Shown: positions 33,739 through 42,659, counted from the first letter of the stretch. The stretch is DNA of 64,000 nt from UBA4742 sp002403895 (GCA_036823295.1 DAISGD010000003.1:1-64000); one strand, 5' to 3'. Made by a program: numbers and translations. The notes: generated by a model from the sequence alone, not told the origin.

Positions 33739-33752
33739 CCCGATGCATCGGG
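33739..33752. promoter_or_regulatory. 14-bp perfect palindrome in the ftsQ-ftsZ interval
   Basis: CCCGATGCATCGGG starts 23 bases after the ftsQ stop. Without a loop it is more like a protein-binding site than a strong hairpin. It is one of two symmetrical elements seen in the 321-base ftsQ-ftsZ interval; the rest of that interval shows no gene that I can support, although the ftsZ frame stays open back to 33855. Confidence 0.45.
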
Positions 33753-33804
33753 GGATGGTTGACCCCGGACCCACCTGCCCTCTACGCTCTCAAGCGCGAC
33801 CTGA

Positions 33805-33837
33805 GGTTGACATAACCCTCAACCACAGGTCGAGAGT
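33805..33837 (+). promoter_or_regulatory. Probable ftsZ promoter with inverted repeats
   Basis: TTGACA (33807-33812) is a consensus -35 box. The -10 is weaker (TCGAGA at a 17-base spacing, or GAGAGT further on). GGTTGA (33805-33810) and TCAACC (33819-33824) form an inverted repeat around it, and CTCAACC/GGTCGAG (33818-33836) form a second, imperfect one. A dedicated ftsZ promoter in this interval is usual for actinobacteria; the operator role is inference. Confidence 0.5.
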
Positions 33838-34037
33838 TCCGAAGGGGGGCGCCGATGCCTGATCAACGGGCTCACGCGTCCTCCCGATCCGGCCGGCTCT
33901 TCGAGGTAGAAGATCCCGGTCCGGCGGCTGATCGTCTCCCACGCACGTCCCGACCATCCCGGTCCGACCGCTCAGATCGTCCGCCCGCATTACCCTCTCC
34001 ATCCCCAACCGCACCCACCCTGGAGGTAGCGACAGCT

Positions 34038-35141
34038 ATGACCGGCAACCCACAGAACTATCTGGCGGTCATCAAGGTCGTCGGCATTGGCGGTGGCGGT
34101 GTCAACGCCGTGAACCGCATGATCGACGCCGGTCTCAAGGGCGTGGAGTTCATCGCGGTGAACACCGACGCCCAAGCGCTACTCATGAGTGACGCCGACG
34201 TGAAGCTCGACATCGGTCGTGAACTCACCAAGGGTCTGGGTGCCGGTTCCGACCCGGCGGTCGGCCAGCAAGCGGCCGACGAACACCGCGAGGAGATCGA
34301 GGAGGTGCTCAAGGGCGCCGACATGGTCTTCCTCACCGCCGGCAAGGGAGGCGGCACCGGCACCGGCGCGGCCCCGGTCGTCGCCGAGGTGGCCAAAGCT
34401 ATCGGGGCGCTCACCATCGGTGTCGTGACCCGTCCGTTCGGCTTCGAGGGTCGCCGTCGTTCGGTACAGGCCGAACAGGGCATCCAGAAGCTCAAAGAGA
34501 AGGTCGACACCCTCATCGTCATCCCCAACGACCGGTTGCTGACCGTGTCCAACGAGAAGACGTCGGTGCTCAACGCGTTCAAGATGGCCGACGAGGTCCT
34601 CCTCCAGGGGGTCCAGGGCATCACTGATCTGATCACCACGCCGGGCCTCATCAACACCGATTTCGCCGACGTGAAGATGATCATGACCGACGCCGGCTCG
34701 GCCCTCATGGGCATCGGCTACGGCTCGGGCGAGGGGCGGGCCCTCAACGCCGCTCGCGCCGCCATCTCCAGCCCGCTGCTCGAGGCTTCCATCGAGGGCG
34801 CCCGCGGCATCCTGCTCACCATCGCCGGGGGCAGCGACCTCGGCCTGTTCGAGGTGAACGAGGCCGCCGAGGTCATCCACGGCGTGGCCCACGCCGACGC
34901 CAACATCATCTTCGGCACCGTCATCGACGACGAGATGGGTGACGAGGTCCGGGTCACGGTCATCGCCGCCGGTTTCGACCGGTGGGACGACCCCAAGGCC
35001 CGCGATGCAGCCGGCGGCGGCCGCCCCCGGCGCGATTCGCTCGAGCCCGTCACCGACGTGTTCGGTGGGACCGATGACGATGACGACCTCGACATCGATG
35101 GTGATGGCGACGATTTCGACGTCCCGTCCTTCCTGAAGTAG
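34038..35141 (+). CDS. ftsZ: Tubulin-like division GTPase FtsZ
   Basis: A 367-residue FtsZ. The GTP-binding loop GGGTGTGAAPVV, VNTDAQAL, NAVNRMI, NDRLL and the T7 loop region (NTDFADVKMIM) are present. A short acidic linker with an Asp run leads to the conserved C-terminal peptide FDVPSFLK, which binds SepF (encoded three genes downstream) and possibly FtsW. ATG 34038 follows GGAGGT (34022-34027). An open frame reaches 33855 but those extra residues are Arg/Ser/Pro-rich and unlike FtsZ. Confidence 0.97.
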   Translation: MTGNPQNYLAVIKVVGIGGGGVNAVNRMIDAGLKGVEFIAVNTDAQALLMSDADVKLDIGRELTKGLGAGSDPAVGQQAADEHREEIEEVLKGADMVFLTAGKGGGTGTGAAPVVAEVAKAIGALTIGVVTRPFGFEGRRRSVQAEQGIQKLKEKVDTLIVIPNDRLLTVSNEKTSVLNAFKMADEVLLQGVQGITDLITTPGLINTDFADVKMIMTDAGSALMGIGYGSGEGRALNAARAAISSPLLEASIEGARGILLTIAGGSDLGLFEVNEAAEVIHGVAHADANIIFGTVIDDEMGDEVRVTVIAAGFDRWDDPKARDAAGGGRPRRDSLEPVTDVFGGTDDDDDLDIDGDGDDFDVPSFLK

Positions 35142-35149
35142 TCCGGCTC

Positions 35150-35155
35150 TAGCCT
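35150..35155 (+). promoter_or_regulatory. -10 box of a probable leaderless promoter
   Basis: TAGCCT ends 6 nt before ATG 35162 of pgeF, just after the ftsZ stop. Confidence 0.45.
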
Positions 35156-35161
35156 CTGGTC

Positions 35162-35896
35162 ATGGCTACCTGGGTGTACGAGTACGCCTCCGGCGTGGTC
35201 CTCACCCACACCACCACGCGTGCCGAGGGCGACTTCGCCGTCGACGCGGAACCCGATGGTCTGGCCACCCGCCGCCATCAGGTGGCTGACCACCCGTGGG
35301 TGTGGCTCCGCCAGGTCCACGGATCAGAGGTGGTGGTGGCCACCAGCGCCAATGCCGCCGAGGTGGCCGGGTCAGACGCTGATGCGGTGGTGACGGCTGA
35401 TTCCGACCTCGTCCTGGCGGTGCAGACCGCGGACTGCGTGCCGGTCGTGGCGTGGAGTGCGGCGGGGGTCATCGGCGCCGCCCACGCGGGGTGGCGGGGC
35501 CTCGACGCGGGGATCATCGAAGCCACGTGGGCAGCCATGACCGAGCTCGGGGCCGACGACATCCATTTCCACGTCGGGCCCCACATCGGCGTGGAGTGCT
35601 ACGAGTTCGGCGATGACCTGCTCGAGCGCTTGGCTGAACGCTTCGGCGAGCGGGTCCGCGGCACCACGCTCGGCGGTGGCTCGGCCCTCGACCTGCGGGA
35701 GGCGACGCGGGCCGCCATCGAGCAGGTGACGGGTCGACGATCGCCGCCCCGCGAACGCCCCCAGCCCAAGCCTTCGCCCAACTGCACTGCCTGCGACTCC
35801 GAACGCTGGTTCTCACATCGCGCCCGGGCCGAGGGCGAGCGCATGGCGACGGCCATCTGGCGCGAGTCGTCCTACGAGCGGGCCATGCAGGCATGA
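35162..35896 (+). CDS. pgeF: Peptidoglycan editing factor PgeF (YlmD/YfiH, laccase-like domain)
   Basis: A 244-residue protein of the multi-copper polyphenol oxidoreductase-like fold. The metal/thiol-site motifs are LRQVHGSEVV, QTADCVPVV and AAHAGWRG. In E. coli the homologue removes wrongly incorporated L-Ser from UDP-MurNAc-peptides; related proteins act as purine nucleoside phosphorylase/adenosine deaminase. Its place right after ftsZ is conserved in actinobacteria and firmicutes. Overlaps the next gene by 4 bases. Confidence 0.9.
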   Translation: MATWVYEYASGVVLTHTTTRAEGDFAVDAEPDGLATRRHQVADHPWVWLRQVHGSEVVVATSANAAEVAGSDADAVVTADSDLVLAVQTADCVPVVAWSAAGVIGAAHAGWRGLDAGIIEATWAAMTELGADDIHFHVGPHIGVECYEFGDDLLERLAERFGERVRGTTLGGGSALDLREATRAAIEQVTGRRSPPRERPQPKPSPNCTACDSERWFSHRARAEGERMATAIWRESSYERAMQA

Positions 35897-36552
35897 TCGA
35901 TTCGGTTGCCGTGTCCGACCGGGCCCGTGCGCTGCGGTCCCGTCTGGCTGCTGCCGGAGCCTCTCCGGACCTGCAGGTGGTGGCGGTGACCAAGGGCTTC
36001 GGCCCCGATGCCGTGCGGGCGGCCGTGCATGCCGGCCTCGTCGACGTGGGGGAGAATTATGCCCAGGAAATGGTGGATAAAGCCCGGGAGCTGGCCGAGA
36101 TCGACCCGGCCCCCCATTTCCATTTCATCGGTCGCCTCCAGCGCAACAAGGTGCGCCTCCTGTCCGGCTTGGTGACGCTATGGCAGAGCGTCGACCGGGC
36201 TGAGTTGGTGACGGAGATCGCTCGGCGCTCACCGGGTGCCGCGGTGTTGATCCAGCTCAACCTGTCGGGCCAGGAGCGCAAGGGTGGCTGTGACCCGGGT
36301 ACGGCTCCCGACCTCGTGCGCCGCGCCCTCGAAGTCGGTCTGGACGTGCGTGGCCTGATGGGCGTCGGCCCGGCCGGCCCCCCGGAACTATCCCGCCACG
36401 GCTTTCGACGGCTGGTGGTACTGGCCGACAGGCTGGCCCTGCCGGTGCGCTCGATCGGCATGAGCGCGGATCTGGAGGTGGCGGTGGAGGAGGGTTCCAC
36501 CATGGTCCGGGTAGGGCGTGACCTGTTCGGGGACCGGCCGCTCCGCCCATGA
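35893..36552 (+). CDS. PLP homeostasis protein (YggS/PROSC family)
   Basis: A 219-residue PLP-binding barrel protein. The Schiff-base lysine is in VAVTKGF, with VGENYAQE, HFIGRLQRNK, GLMGVGP and the phosphate-binding SADLEVAVEEGSTMVRVGRDLFG following. It binds pyridoxal phosphate and maintains its pools; no catalytic activity is known. The start overlaps pgeF as ATGA. This is the usual ylmE position of dcw clusters. Confidence 0.92.
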   Translation: MIDSVAVSDRARALRSRLAAAGASPDLQVVAVTKGFGPDAVRAAVHAGLVDVGENYAQEMVDKARELAEIDPAPHFHFIGRLQRNKVRLLSGLVTLWQSVDRAELVTEIARRSPGAAVLIQLNLSGQERKGGCDPGTAPDLVRRALEVGLDVRGLMGVGPAGPPELSRHGFRRLVVLADRLALPVRSIGMSADLEVAVEEGSTMVRVGRDLFGDRPLRP

Positions 36553-36664
36553 CCGCGTGGTGTTGCCCTCGCCGAGGGCTGCGGAGTCACTACAGTTGCC
36601 CCGTACCTAGATGATCCGGGTCGGCGTCCCCATGTCTGTGGGAGCGGCGACCCGGGAGGATCGG

Positions 36665-37240
36665 ATGGAATCGATGTGGAGACGGGCGATGCTCTATCTG
36701 GGCCTCGGGCCAGACGAGCAGTACGAGGACTACGACGGCGCTGATGAGCGCGTCGCTCCCGCCGCCCCACCGGCCCGGGCGGGCGTGCCGGCCCGCGAGC
36801 CGGCCACGGTGTCGGCCCGGCCGACCGGGGCCGGACGTCTCCGCCCCACCACGCCGCCCCCCAGCGAGACGTCGGAGGTCTCGGCCGTGCGGCCCCTGCC
36901 CGGCAGCTCGGGGGATGCCACCCCCAAGCCCCGCACGGTGGTGCGACCGGTTCCGGCCGCGTCCAACGCCAAGCCCCACCTGGTCGCCCCGACGTCGTTC
37001 AACCAGGCCCAAGACGTGGCCGACAAATTCAAAGGCTCTCAGCCGGTGATCCTGAATCTTCAGGCGGTGGATCGTGACCTGTCACGCCGCCTCATCGACT
37101 TCTCGAGTGGCCTTTGCTATGGCCTCGGCGGGCAGATGGAGAAGGTGGCTCACCAGGTGTACCTGCTCACCCCCTCGAACGTGGAGGTCTCGGTCGAGGA
37201 ACGTCGTCGCCTGTCCGAACGCGGCCTGCACGACGCCTGA
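36665..37240 (+). CDS. sepF: SepF, membrane tether of FtsZ
   Basis: A 191-residue protein. The N-terminal amphipathic helix begins MWRRAMLYLGLGP, as in actinobacterial SepF, and should bind the membrane. A Pro/Ala-rich linker of about 85 residues follows, then the compact SepF domain with SFNQAQDVADKFKGSQPVI, RLIDFSSGLCYGLGG and VYLLTPSNVEVS. It links FtsZ C-terminal tails to the membrane. ATG 36665 follows GGGAGGA by 4 nt; ATG 36674 or the upstream in-frame ATG 36611 are alternatives. Confidence 0.92.
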   Translation: MESMWRRAMLYLGLGPDEQYEDYDGADERVAPAAPPARAGVPAREPATVSARPTGAGRLRPTTPPPSETSEVSAVRPLPGSSGDATPKPRTVVRPVPAASNAKPHLVAPTSFNQAQDVADKFKGSQPVILNLQAVDRDLSRRLIDFSSGLCYGLGGQMEKVAHQVYLLTPSNVEVSVEERRRLSERGLHDA

Positions 37241-37263
37241 CCCGACCGCCGACTCGACTGGTT

Positions 37264-37518
37264 GTGTTTCACCTCATCGGTATCATCCTGGAGTTCTACC
37301 TGATCGCGTTCCTCGTGCGGATCGGGCTGAGCTGGTTCCCGCCGCCCCGAGGCAACTTCATGATCGGGGTCAACCGGTTCCTGTTCACCATCACTGAGCC
37401 GGTGCTGGCGCCGTTGCGGGCCATCCTGCCGCCGGTTCAGCTGGGCGGCATGGCCATCGATCTGTCGCCCACGGTGGTGATCCTGTTGTTGTTCGTCATC
37501 GTGGCGTACCTGGGCTGA
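37264..37518 (+). CDS. YggT-family membrane protein
   Basis: An 84-residue protein with two membrane helices (VFHLIGIILEFYLIAFLVR and SPTVVILLLFVIVAYL) joined by a loop with the family signature VNRFLFTITEPVLAPLR and ILPP. Known as YlmG in Gram-positives; linked to division or osmotic and photosynthetic membrane roles elsewhere. GTG 37264 is the start that gives the usual length. Position between sepF and divIVA is typical. Confidence 0.87.
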   Translation: MFHLIGIILEFYLIAFLVRIGLSWFPPPRGNFMIGVNRFLFTITEPVLAPLRAILPPVQLGGMAIDLSPTVVILLLFVIVAYLG

Positions 37519-37574
37519 TCGATCGGATCGCGCCCGCCTGGAGCGGGATCGTCATGCAACCCGTGCGGCATGGG

Positions 37575-37580
37575 TACGAT
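37575..37580 (+). promoter_or_regulatory. -10 box of a probable leaderless promoter
   Basis: TACGAT ends 7 nt before ATG 37588 of divIVA and overlaps the codons after the upstream ATG 37570. It favours the shorter start. Confidence 0.5.
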
Positions 37581-37587
37581 CCGACTC

Positions 37588-38781
37588 ATGGAAGGCACCC
37601 CGCAGCTCCTCACCGACGTCAAGTTCTCGCAGCACCGGCGGGGGTATGACCCCGATGAGGTGGACAACTTCCTCGAGCGGGTGAGCGCGGCAGTGGCCCA
37701 GTTGCAGGACAAGTTGCGCCAGGCCACCGAGCGGGCCGAGGTGGCCGACTTGCAGCTGGCCGAAGCCCGGCGCCTCCAGGTCGAAGCCGCCGCAGGCTCA
37801 GGAGGGGTGGCGCCCGGCCCGGCGCTCGACGCCGACGAGGAGCTCAAGAAGGTGCTGCTGTTCGCCCAACGTGCCGCTGACCAGGCAGTGTCCGAGGCCA
37901 AGACCACGGCCACCAAGACGGTGGCCGACGCCCGAGGCAAGGCCCTGGCGTTGCTGGCCGAGGCCGAGGCCGAGCGGGACCGAATCATGGAAAAGGCCCG
38001 CAAGAAGGCCGATGCCACCGCCGAGGAACGGGCCCAGGCGCTGCACGATCAGGTCGTGGCATTGGAGGCGGCCAAGGTCGACCTCGAGGCCGACGTGGCC
38101 GTGCTGGATGCCCATCTCGCCACCGAGACCGAACGCCTGCGGGCGCAGATCGAGCTGATCCAGCAGGGTCTCGATGATCCCCGAGGACTGCGCTTGGCCG
38201 AGATGCCACCCCTCAATGACACCGCCGTGCCGGTCTTCGGGAGCGACAACGACTCGACCGACTCGGTCATCCCGGCCGAATCGAGCGGCTCGCCGGTGAT
38301 CGACATCCAGGAAGGTCCAGTCGACGACGTCGCCGACTCGGCCGAGTCCAGCGCAGGCGACGCCGTGTCGGACACCGAGCCGACCAACGCAGGGGCCGTT
38401 TCTCAGGACTCGCCCGCGTTGACGGCCGAGCCCGACGCCGATGCCCCTCCGGTGGTGGAGCCCACCCCGGTTGGGGAGCTGCCGCCCGCCGAGGGCGACC
38501 TGGCCGAGCCCGACGGCGATGATGCCCTGGACATCGCCATCGACCTCACCAACGCCGACCCGGACGACAGTCCCGACGGCGTCGACGTGGGCTTGCCGAC
38601 CGAGCTGTTCCGTCCGACGGTGGGTGAGGCCCCCGCTGCCCGCTCGGCGCCCGCTGCCGGCTCGGCGCTGGGAGAGCCGGACGCGGCCGCCGACGCCGCT
38701 ATGCGGGCGTTCTTCGAACAGGACCTCGATGAGGACACGACGGCCTCGACCCCGCGCCCCCGCTTCGGTCGTCGCCGCTGA
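37588..38781 (+). CDS. divIVA: DivIVA/Wag31-like polar growth protein
   Basis: A 397-residue coiled-coil protein. The N-terminal DivIVA domain reads LLTDVKFSQHRRGYDPDEVDNFLERV, the lipid-binding part, followed by coiled coils rich in Ala/Glu/Lys to about residue 200. The C-terminal 190 residues are acidic and disordered, which is long for the family. It marks curved membrane and recruits cell-wall synthesis at poles and septa in actinobacteria. Start ATG 37588 is chosen from the -10 box at 37575; ATG 37570 would add six residues. Confidence 0.9.
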   Translation: MEGTPQLLTDVKFSQHRRGYDPDEVDNFLERVSAAVAQLQDKLRQATERAEVADLQLAEARRLQVEAAAGSGGVAPGPALDADEELKKVLLFAQRAADQAVSEAKTTATKTVADARGKALALLAEAEAERDRIMEKARKKADATAEERAQALHDQVVALEAAKVDLEADVAVLDAHLATETERLRAQIELIQQGLDDPRGLRLAEMPPLNDTAVPVFGSDNDSTDSVIPAESSGSPVIDIQEGPVDDVADSAESSAGDAVSDTEPTNAGAVSQDSPALTAEPDADAPPVVEPTPVGELPPAEGDLAEPDGDDALDIAIDLTNADPDDSPDGVDVGLPTELFRPTVGEAPAARSAPAAGSALGEPDAAADAAMRAFFEQDLDEDTTASTPRPRFGRRR

Positions 38782-38805
38782 TCAGCGGCCCTCCGGAGGA
38801 AGCGG

Positions 38806-39415
38806 TTGGCCGCGACGGCGCGCGGCCCCCGTGATGAGCATCCCCGGTTACCTTCGTGGCTGGAGGCAGACGGAGAGCGGAAACGTCGGCATCGGGGTTG
38901 TGCGGTGTTGCTGGCGGGCACCGGTGTGATCGCGGCGGTGTTCATCGGTGCCGGCGTCGTGTTCTTGGCGTCGCTGCCGCACTTCGGTTTCGACTTCGGG
39001 GCCGACCCCAAACGCCACGAAGGTCAACTCTGTTTACCTGCTCTTTGCCGGTAGCGTCCGCTCCCCGGCCATCGCCGCCAAGGTGACGGAGGCTCTCGGT
39101 GACGGCCCGGCGCCGGCGCCGGGTGAGACCGCGCCGACGCTCCCGCCGTCAGCCACGGTCACCATCCCGCCATTGGCCGCCGCCATCGCCCAGCACGCCG
39201 TGGCGACGGCCCGCGTGCTGCTGACACACGGGGCCGATCCCAACGCGCTGGCCCTTGAGCGCTACGGCCTCCTCTATCTGGCGGCGCTGGACTGCAACCC
39301 CGAGATGACCCGGCTCCTGGTCCAGTTCCACGCCACCGCACGCGTGGGCGCTCCTGCGGATCGTCCGGCCACGGTGGCCTGCGACGGGGTGCGGGTGCTG
39401 TTGCCGAAGCGCTGA
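38806..39415 (+). pseudogene. Frameshifted membrane-anchored ankyrin-repeat protein
   Basis: Two reading frames join into one sensible protein of about 200 residues. The first starts at TTG 38806 with GGAGGA 5 nt upstream and has a basic N-terminus and one membrane helix (LLAGTGVIAAVFIGAGVVFL). It runs out of frame at the CCCC run 39006-39009. One base fewer there would give the fused sequence DPNATKVNSVYLLFAG and lead into ankyrin-type repeats (IPPLAAAIAQHAVATARVLL, THGADPNALA, YLAALDCNPEMTRLL) ending at TGA 39413-39415. Either a real decayed gene, a homopolymer error in a draft assembly, or (less likely) a +1 frameshift at a Pro CCC codon. Lies between divIVA and ileS, convergent with ileS. 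Confidence 0.7.
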
Positions 39416-39452
39416 TCGGGGTCGCGGGCGCCAGGCTCGGTCAGTCGGTCAT

Positions 39453-42400
39453 TCAGGCGAGCTCGAGGGTGATGTCGACTGGCTCGCCATCGACCTCGAT
39501 GCGGCGCTCGCCGGGACCGTCCACCACTTCGGTGGCCAGGATCTCGCCGGCGATCCACGAGCGGTGCTCGTCCAGCGCCGACTGGAGACCGTCGCCAACC
39601 TGCACGGTGGCCATCACCCGGTCGGCGATGGCGAAGCCCAGTTCTTTGCGCAGGTCGTTGAGGGCTCGCACCAGCTCTCGGGCCTGACCCTCCCGCCGCA
39701 GTTCATCGTCGATGTCGAGGTCGAGCGCGACCGCCCACCCCTCGGCCTCGGCCAGGGCGTAGTCCTGGTGGCGGTCGGCCCGGACCTCCACATCGCCGGC
39801 CTCCAGTCGCTCGCCGGCGACCACGACGAAGCCGTCGGCCTCGAGCGCCTGTTGCAGCACGGAGCCGTCGGCGTCGGCCAGGGCGGCCTTCACCTCGTTG
39901 ACCCGGGGCCCGAGGCGCGGACCGAGGGCCCGGAAGTTGGGCACCACCGTCCAGGTCATGAGGCCGGACAGGGTGTCGATGCGCTCGAGGTGTTTCACGT
40001 TGAGCTCCGAGCGGATCTCATCCTCGATGGCCGGGTCCAACTCGATACCGGGGTGCAACAGCAGGGCGTGTCCGAGGGGTTGGCGCACCCTGACCTTGGC
40101 CTCGGTGCGGGCGGCTCGCCCGAGCGCCACCAGGCGGCGCGACGCCGCCACCTGCTCGGTCAGCGCGGCGTCCTCGCGGCCCTGGGGGACCGGCCAGTCA
40201 CTGAGGTGGACCGAGGATTCCCCGGTCAGTGGGGCATAGATGGCATCGGCCAGGAACGGGCAGAACGGGGCCAGCAACTGGCTCACCGTCACCAGGCACT
40301 CGTACAGGGTGGCGTGGGCGGCGGGGTCATTGCTCTTCCAGAAGCGGGGCCGCGACCGGCGCACGTACCAGTTGGACAGGTCGTCGATGAACGCCGCCAG
40401 CCGTGATGCCCCGACCAGGGCGTCGAATTCTTCGAGGGCGTCGGTGACGGCGGTGATGGTGGCGTCGAGCTCACCCAGGATCCAGCGATCGAGCAGGTGG
40501 GTAGCCGGCTGAGCCGAGCGTTGGTCCGGTGACCACCCCTCGAGGCCGGCGTAAGTGGCGAAGAAGGAGTAGACGTTCCACAGGGTGAGCAGCGTCTGGC
40601 GGGTGGACTCGCGGATGCCCTCGGGATAGACACGGCGCGGGGTCCAGGGCTGGCCCGACGAGAAGAAGTACCAGCGCAGGGCGTCGGCCCCCTGGGTGGA
40701 GAAGATGTCCCAGGGCTCGATGATGTTGCCCTTCGACTTCGACATCTTCTGACCGTTCTCGTCCACGATCAGGTTGAGGCAGACCACGTTGCGGTAGGGC
40801 GCCCGATCGAACACGAGGCTGTTCACCGCCAGCAGCGAGTAGAACCAGCCTCGGGTCTGGTCGATGGCCTCACAGATGAAGTCGGCCGGGTAGGCGTGAT
40901 GGAAGGCGTCTTCGTTCTCGAACGGATAGTGGAACTGGGCCGATGGCATCGATCCGGAGTCGAACCAGGCGTCGAGCACCGGGCCCACCCGCTTGGCCAC
41001 GCCGCCGCAGGCGCCGCAGGGCAGCGCGATCTCGTCCACGTACGGCCGGTGCAGGTCGAGTTCGGACAGGTCGCGCCCGGCCAGCTCCGACAACTGGGCC
41101 ACCGAGCCCACACAGTGCTCGTCGCCACAGTCGGTGCAGCGCCAGATGGGCAGGGGCGTGCCCCAGTAGCGGTCGCGCGAGAGCGCCCAGTCCACGTTGC
41201 CCTCGAGCCACTTGCCGAACCGCCCGTGCTTGATGTGGTCGGGCTGCCAGTTGACCGTCTCGTTCTCGGCCATCAGCTCGTCGCGCTTGGCCGAGGTGCG
41301 CACGAACCACGAAGTCTTGGCCCAGTAGATGAGGGGCGTGCCGCAGCGCCAGCAGTGGGGGTAGCTGTGCTCGTAGGGCCGCTCACGCACGAGCAGGCCC
41401 CGAGCGGCGAGGTCTTCGATGATGCCGGGATCGGCGTCCTTGACGAACAGACCCTGCCAGTCGGGGACCCGGTGGTCGAAGGCACCGTCGGCGTCGACCG
41501 GGTTGAGGACAGGGAGCTGCTCGGCCCGCCCGATGGCCGCGTCCTCCTCGCCGAAGGCGGGGGCCAGGTGGACGATGCCGGTGCCGTCGTCGGTGCTCAC
41601 GTAGTCGGCCACCACGACGCGCCAGGCGCGGGCGTCAGGCGGCGCATCCAGGAACGTGAACGGCCGCCGGTAATGCAGCCCGCTCAGCTCGTGACCCTTC
41701 CAGGTGGCCAGGGGTTCCACGCCCTCGGGCAGCCGGGGAACCGCCACCAGCAGGTCGCGGCCGGTCGAGCCAATCGACTCGGCCGGTACCCGGGCGTAGA
41801 CGATGTCGGGGCCCACCGCGGCGGCCACGTTGGAGATGAGGGTCCACGGCGTGGTCGTCCATACCAACAGATCGGCGCCGTCGGTGGCCGAGCCGGTGTC
41901 GTCCAGCGGGAAGCGCACGTAGACCGAGGGGTCGATCACGTCGCGGTACACGTCGGGCTGGCCCAACTCGTGGGAGGACAAAGCGGTGCCGCAGCGGGCG
42001 CAGTAGGGCGAGACCTTGTGGCCCTCGTACAGCAGGCCCTTCTCCCACAGCTGCGACAGCAGCCACCACACCGACTCGACGTAGTCATTGGACAGGGTCC
42101 AGTAGGCGTCGTCCGTGTCGATCCAGGTGCCGGAGCGTATGGTCAGCGCCGCCCAGTCCTCGACGTAACGCAGCACCGAGTCCCGGCAATGCTGGTTGAA
42201 CTCGGCCACGCCATAGGCCTCGATCTCGTGCTTGGAGTGGAGGCCGAGCTCCTTTTCCACTTCGAGCTCGACCGGGAGCCCGTGACAGTCCCAGCCACCC
42301 TTGCGGGGGACGTTGTGGCCCCGCATGGTCTGGAACCGGGGGTAGAGGTCCTTGAACACCCGGGCCCACACGTGGTGCAGGCCGGGTCGACCGTTGGCCG

Positions 42401-42548
42401 TGGGGGGCCCCTCGTAGAAGATCCACGGCTCACCATCGGCCCGAAGTCGCCGTGATTCGGCGATGACGTCGTGATCGCGCCAGCGAGCCAGCACCTGCTC
42501 TTCGAGGGTGACCAGGTCGAAGGTCGGATCTACAGGGCCGAGAGGCAT
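39453..42548 (-). CDS. ileS: Isoleucyl-tRNA synthetase (eukaryote-like class)
   Basis: A 1031-residue class I synthetase. The HIGH motif appears as GLHHVWARVFKD and KMSKS as KMSKSKGN. The CP1 editing region has WTTTPWTLISN, and zinc-type cysteine sites (CARCGTAL, CWRCGTPL, CTDCGDEHC) are present. HHVW/KMSKS sequence style matches the second IleRS type found in Mycobacterium and eukaryotes, which is often naturally mupirocin-resistant; that property is inference. ATG 42548 has TAGGCT 6 nt upstream, suggesting a leaderless mRNA, so no room for a T-box leader. Confidence 0.96.
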   Translation of the reverse strand: MPLGPVDPTFDLVTLEEQVLARWRDHDVIAESRRLRADGEPWIFYEGPPTANGRPGLHHVWARVFKDLYPRFQTMRGHNVPRKGGWDCHGLPVELEVEKELGLHSKHEIEAYGVAEFNQHCRDSVLRYVEDWAALTIRSGTWIDTDDAYWTLSNDYVESVWWLLSQLWEKGLLYEGHKVSPYCARCGTALSSHELGQPDVYRDVIDPSVYVRFPLDDTGSATDGADLLVWTTTPWTLISNVAAAVGPDIVYARVPAESIGSTGRDLLVAVPRLPEGVEPLATWKGHELSGLHYRRPFTFLDAPPDARAWRVVVADYVSTDDGTGIVHLAPAFGEEDAAIGRAEQLPVLNPVDADGAFDHRVPDWQGLFVKDADPGIIEDLAARGLLVRERPYEHSYPHCWRCGTPLIYWAKTSWFVRTSAKRDELMAENETVNWQPDHIKHGRFGKWLEGNVDWALSRDRYWGTPLPIWRCTDCGDEHCVGSVAQLSELAGRDLSELDLHRPYVDEIALPCGACGGVAKRVGPVLDAWFDSGSMPSAQFHYPFENEDAFHHAYPADFICEAIDQTRGWFYSLLAVNSLVFDRAPYRNVVCLNLIVDENGQKMSKSKGNIIEPWDIFSTQGADALRWYFFSSGQPWTPRRVYPEGIRESTRQTLLTLWNVYSFFATYAGLEGWSPDQRSAQPATHLLDRWILGELDATITAVTDALEEFDALVGASRLAAFIDDLSNWYVRRSRPRFWKSNDPAAHATLYECLVTVSQLLAPFCPFLADAIYAPLTGESSVHLSDWPVPQGREDAALTEQVAASRRLVALGRAARTEAKVRVRQPLGHALLLHPGIELDPAIEDEIRSELNVKHLERIDTLSGLMTWTVVPNFRALGPRLGPRVNEVKAALADADGSVLQQALEADGFVVVAGERLEAGDVEVRADRHQDYALAEAEGWAVALDLDIDDELRREGQARELVRALNDLRKELGFAIADRVMATVQVGDGLQSALDEHRSWIAGEILATEVVDGPGERRIEVDGEPVDITLELA

Positions 42549-42554
42549 CCGGTC

Positions 42555-42560
42555 AGCCTA
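42555..42560 (-). promoter_or_regulatory. -10 box of a probable leaderless ileS promoter
   Basis: On the minus strand TAGGCT lies 6 nt before ATG 42548. If used, the ileS transcript has essentially no leader, which argues against T-box control described for some other actinobacterial ileS genes. Confidence 0.45.
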
Positions 42561-42629
42561 CGTGGCGGCGGGGGATCCCCGGATCGAGGGGGCCTGCTCC
42601 GGTCCCGGCCTCCGGCACCAGATTGCATC

Positions 42630-42659
42630 TTGACCCTGAGGGGTCGATCGTCCTACAGT
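42630..42659 (+). promoter_or_regulatory. Promoter with operator-like palindrome for the DksA-like gene
   Basis: TTGACC (42630-42635) and TACAGT (42654-42659) are spaced 18 bases apart, a good vegetative-type promoter. GACCC/GGGTC (42632-42636 and 42641-42645) form an inverted repeat that overlaps the -35 and spacer and could be a repressor site or a transcript-external symmetry. The gene start at 42696 has a proper Shine-Dalgarno (GGGGAGGA), in contrast to leaderless neighbours. Confidence 0.55.

Noticed and set aside
33855..34037. N-terminal extension of FtsZ from ATG 33855
   Set aside because: Residues are Arg/Ser/Pro-rich and unlike FtsZ; ATG 34038 has a clear ribosome-binding site and the family-typical start.
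39004..39012. Canonical -1 slippery heptamer at CCCAAAC
   Set aside because: The zero frame is not X XXY YYZ here, and a +1 shift, not -1, is needed to join the two parts.
40940..40980. tRNA T-arm-like GTCGAACCA on the plus strand
   Set aside because: It is the reverse complement of the conserved IleRS DAWFDSGS region; no cloverleaf around it.
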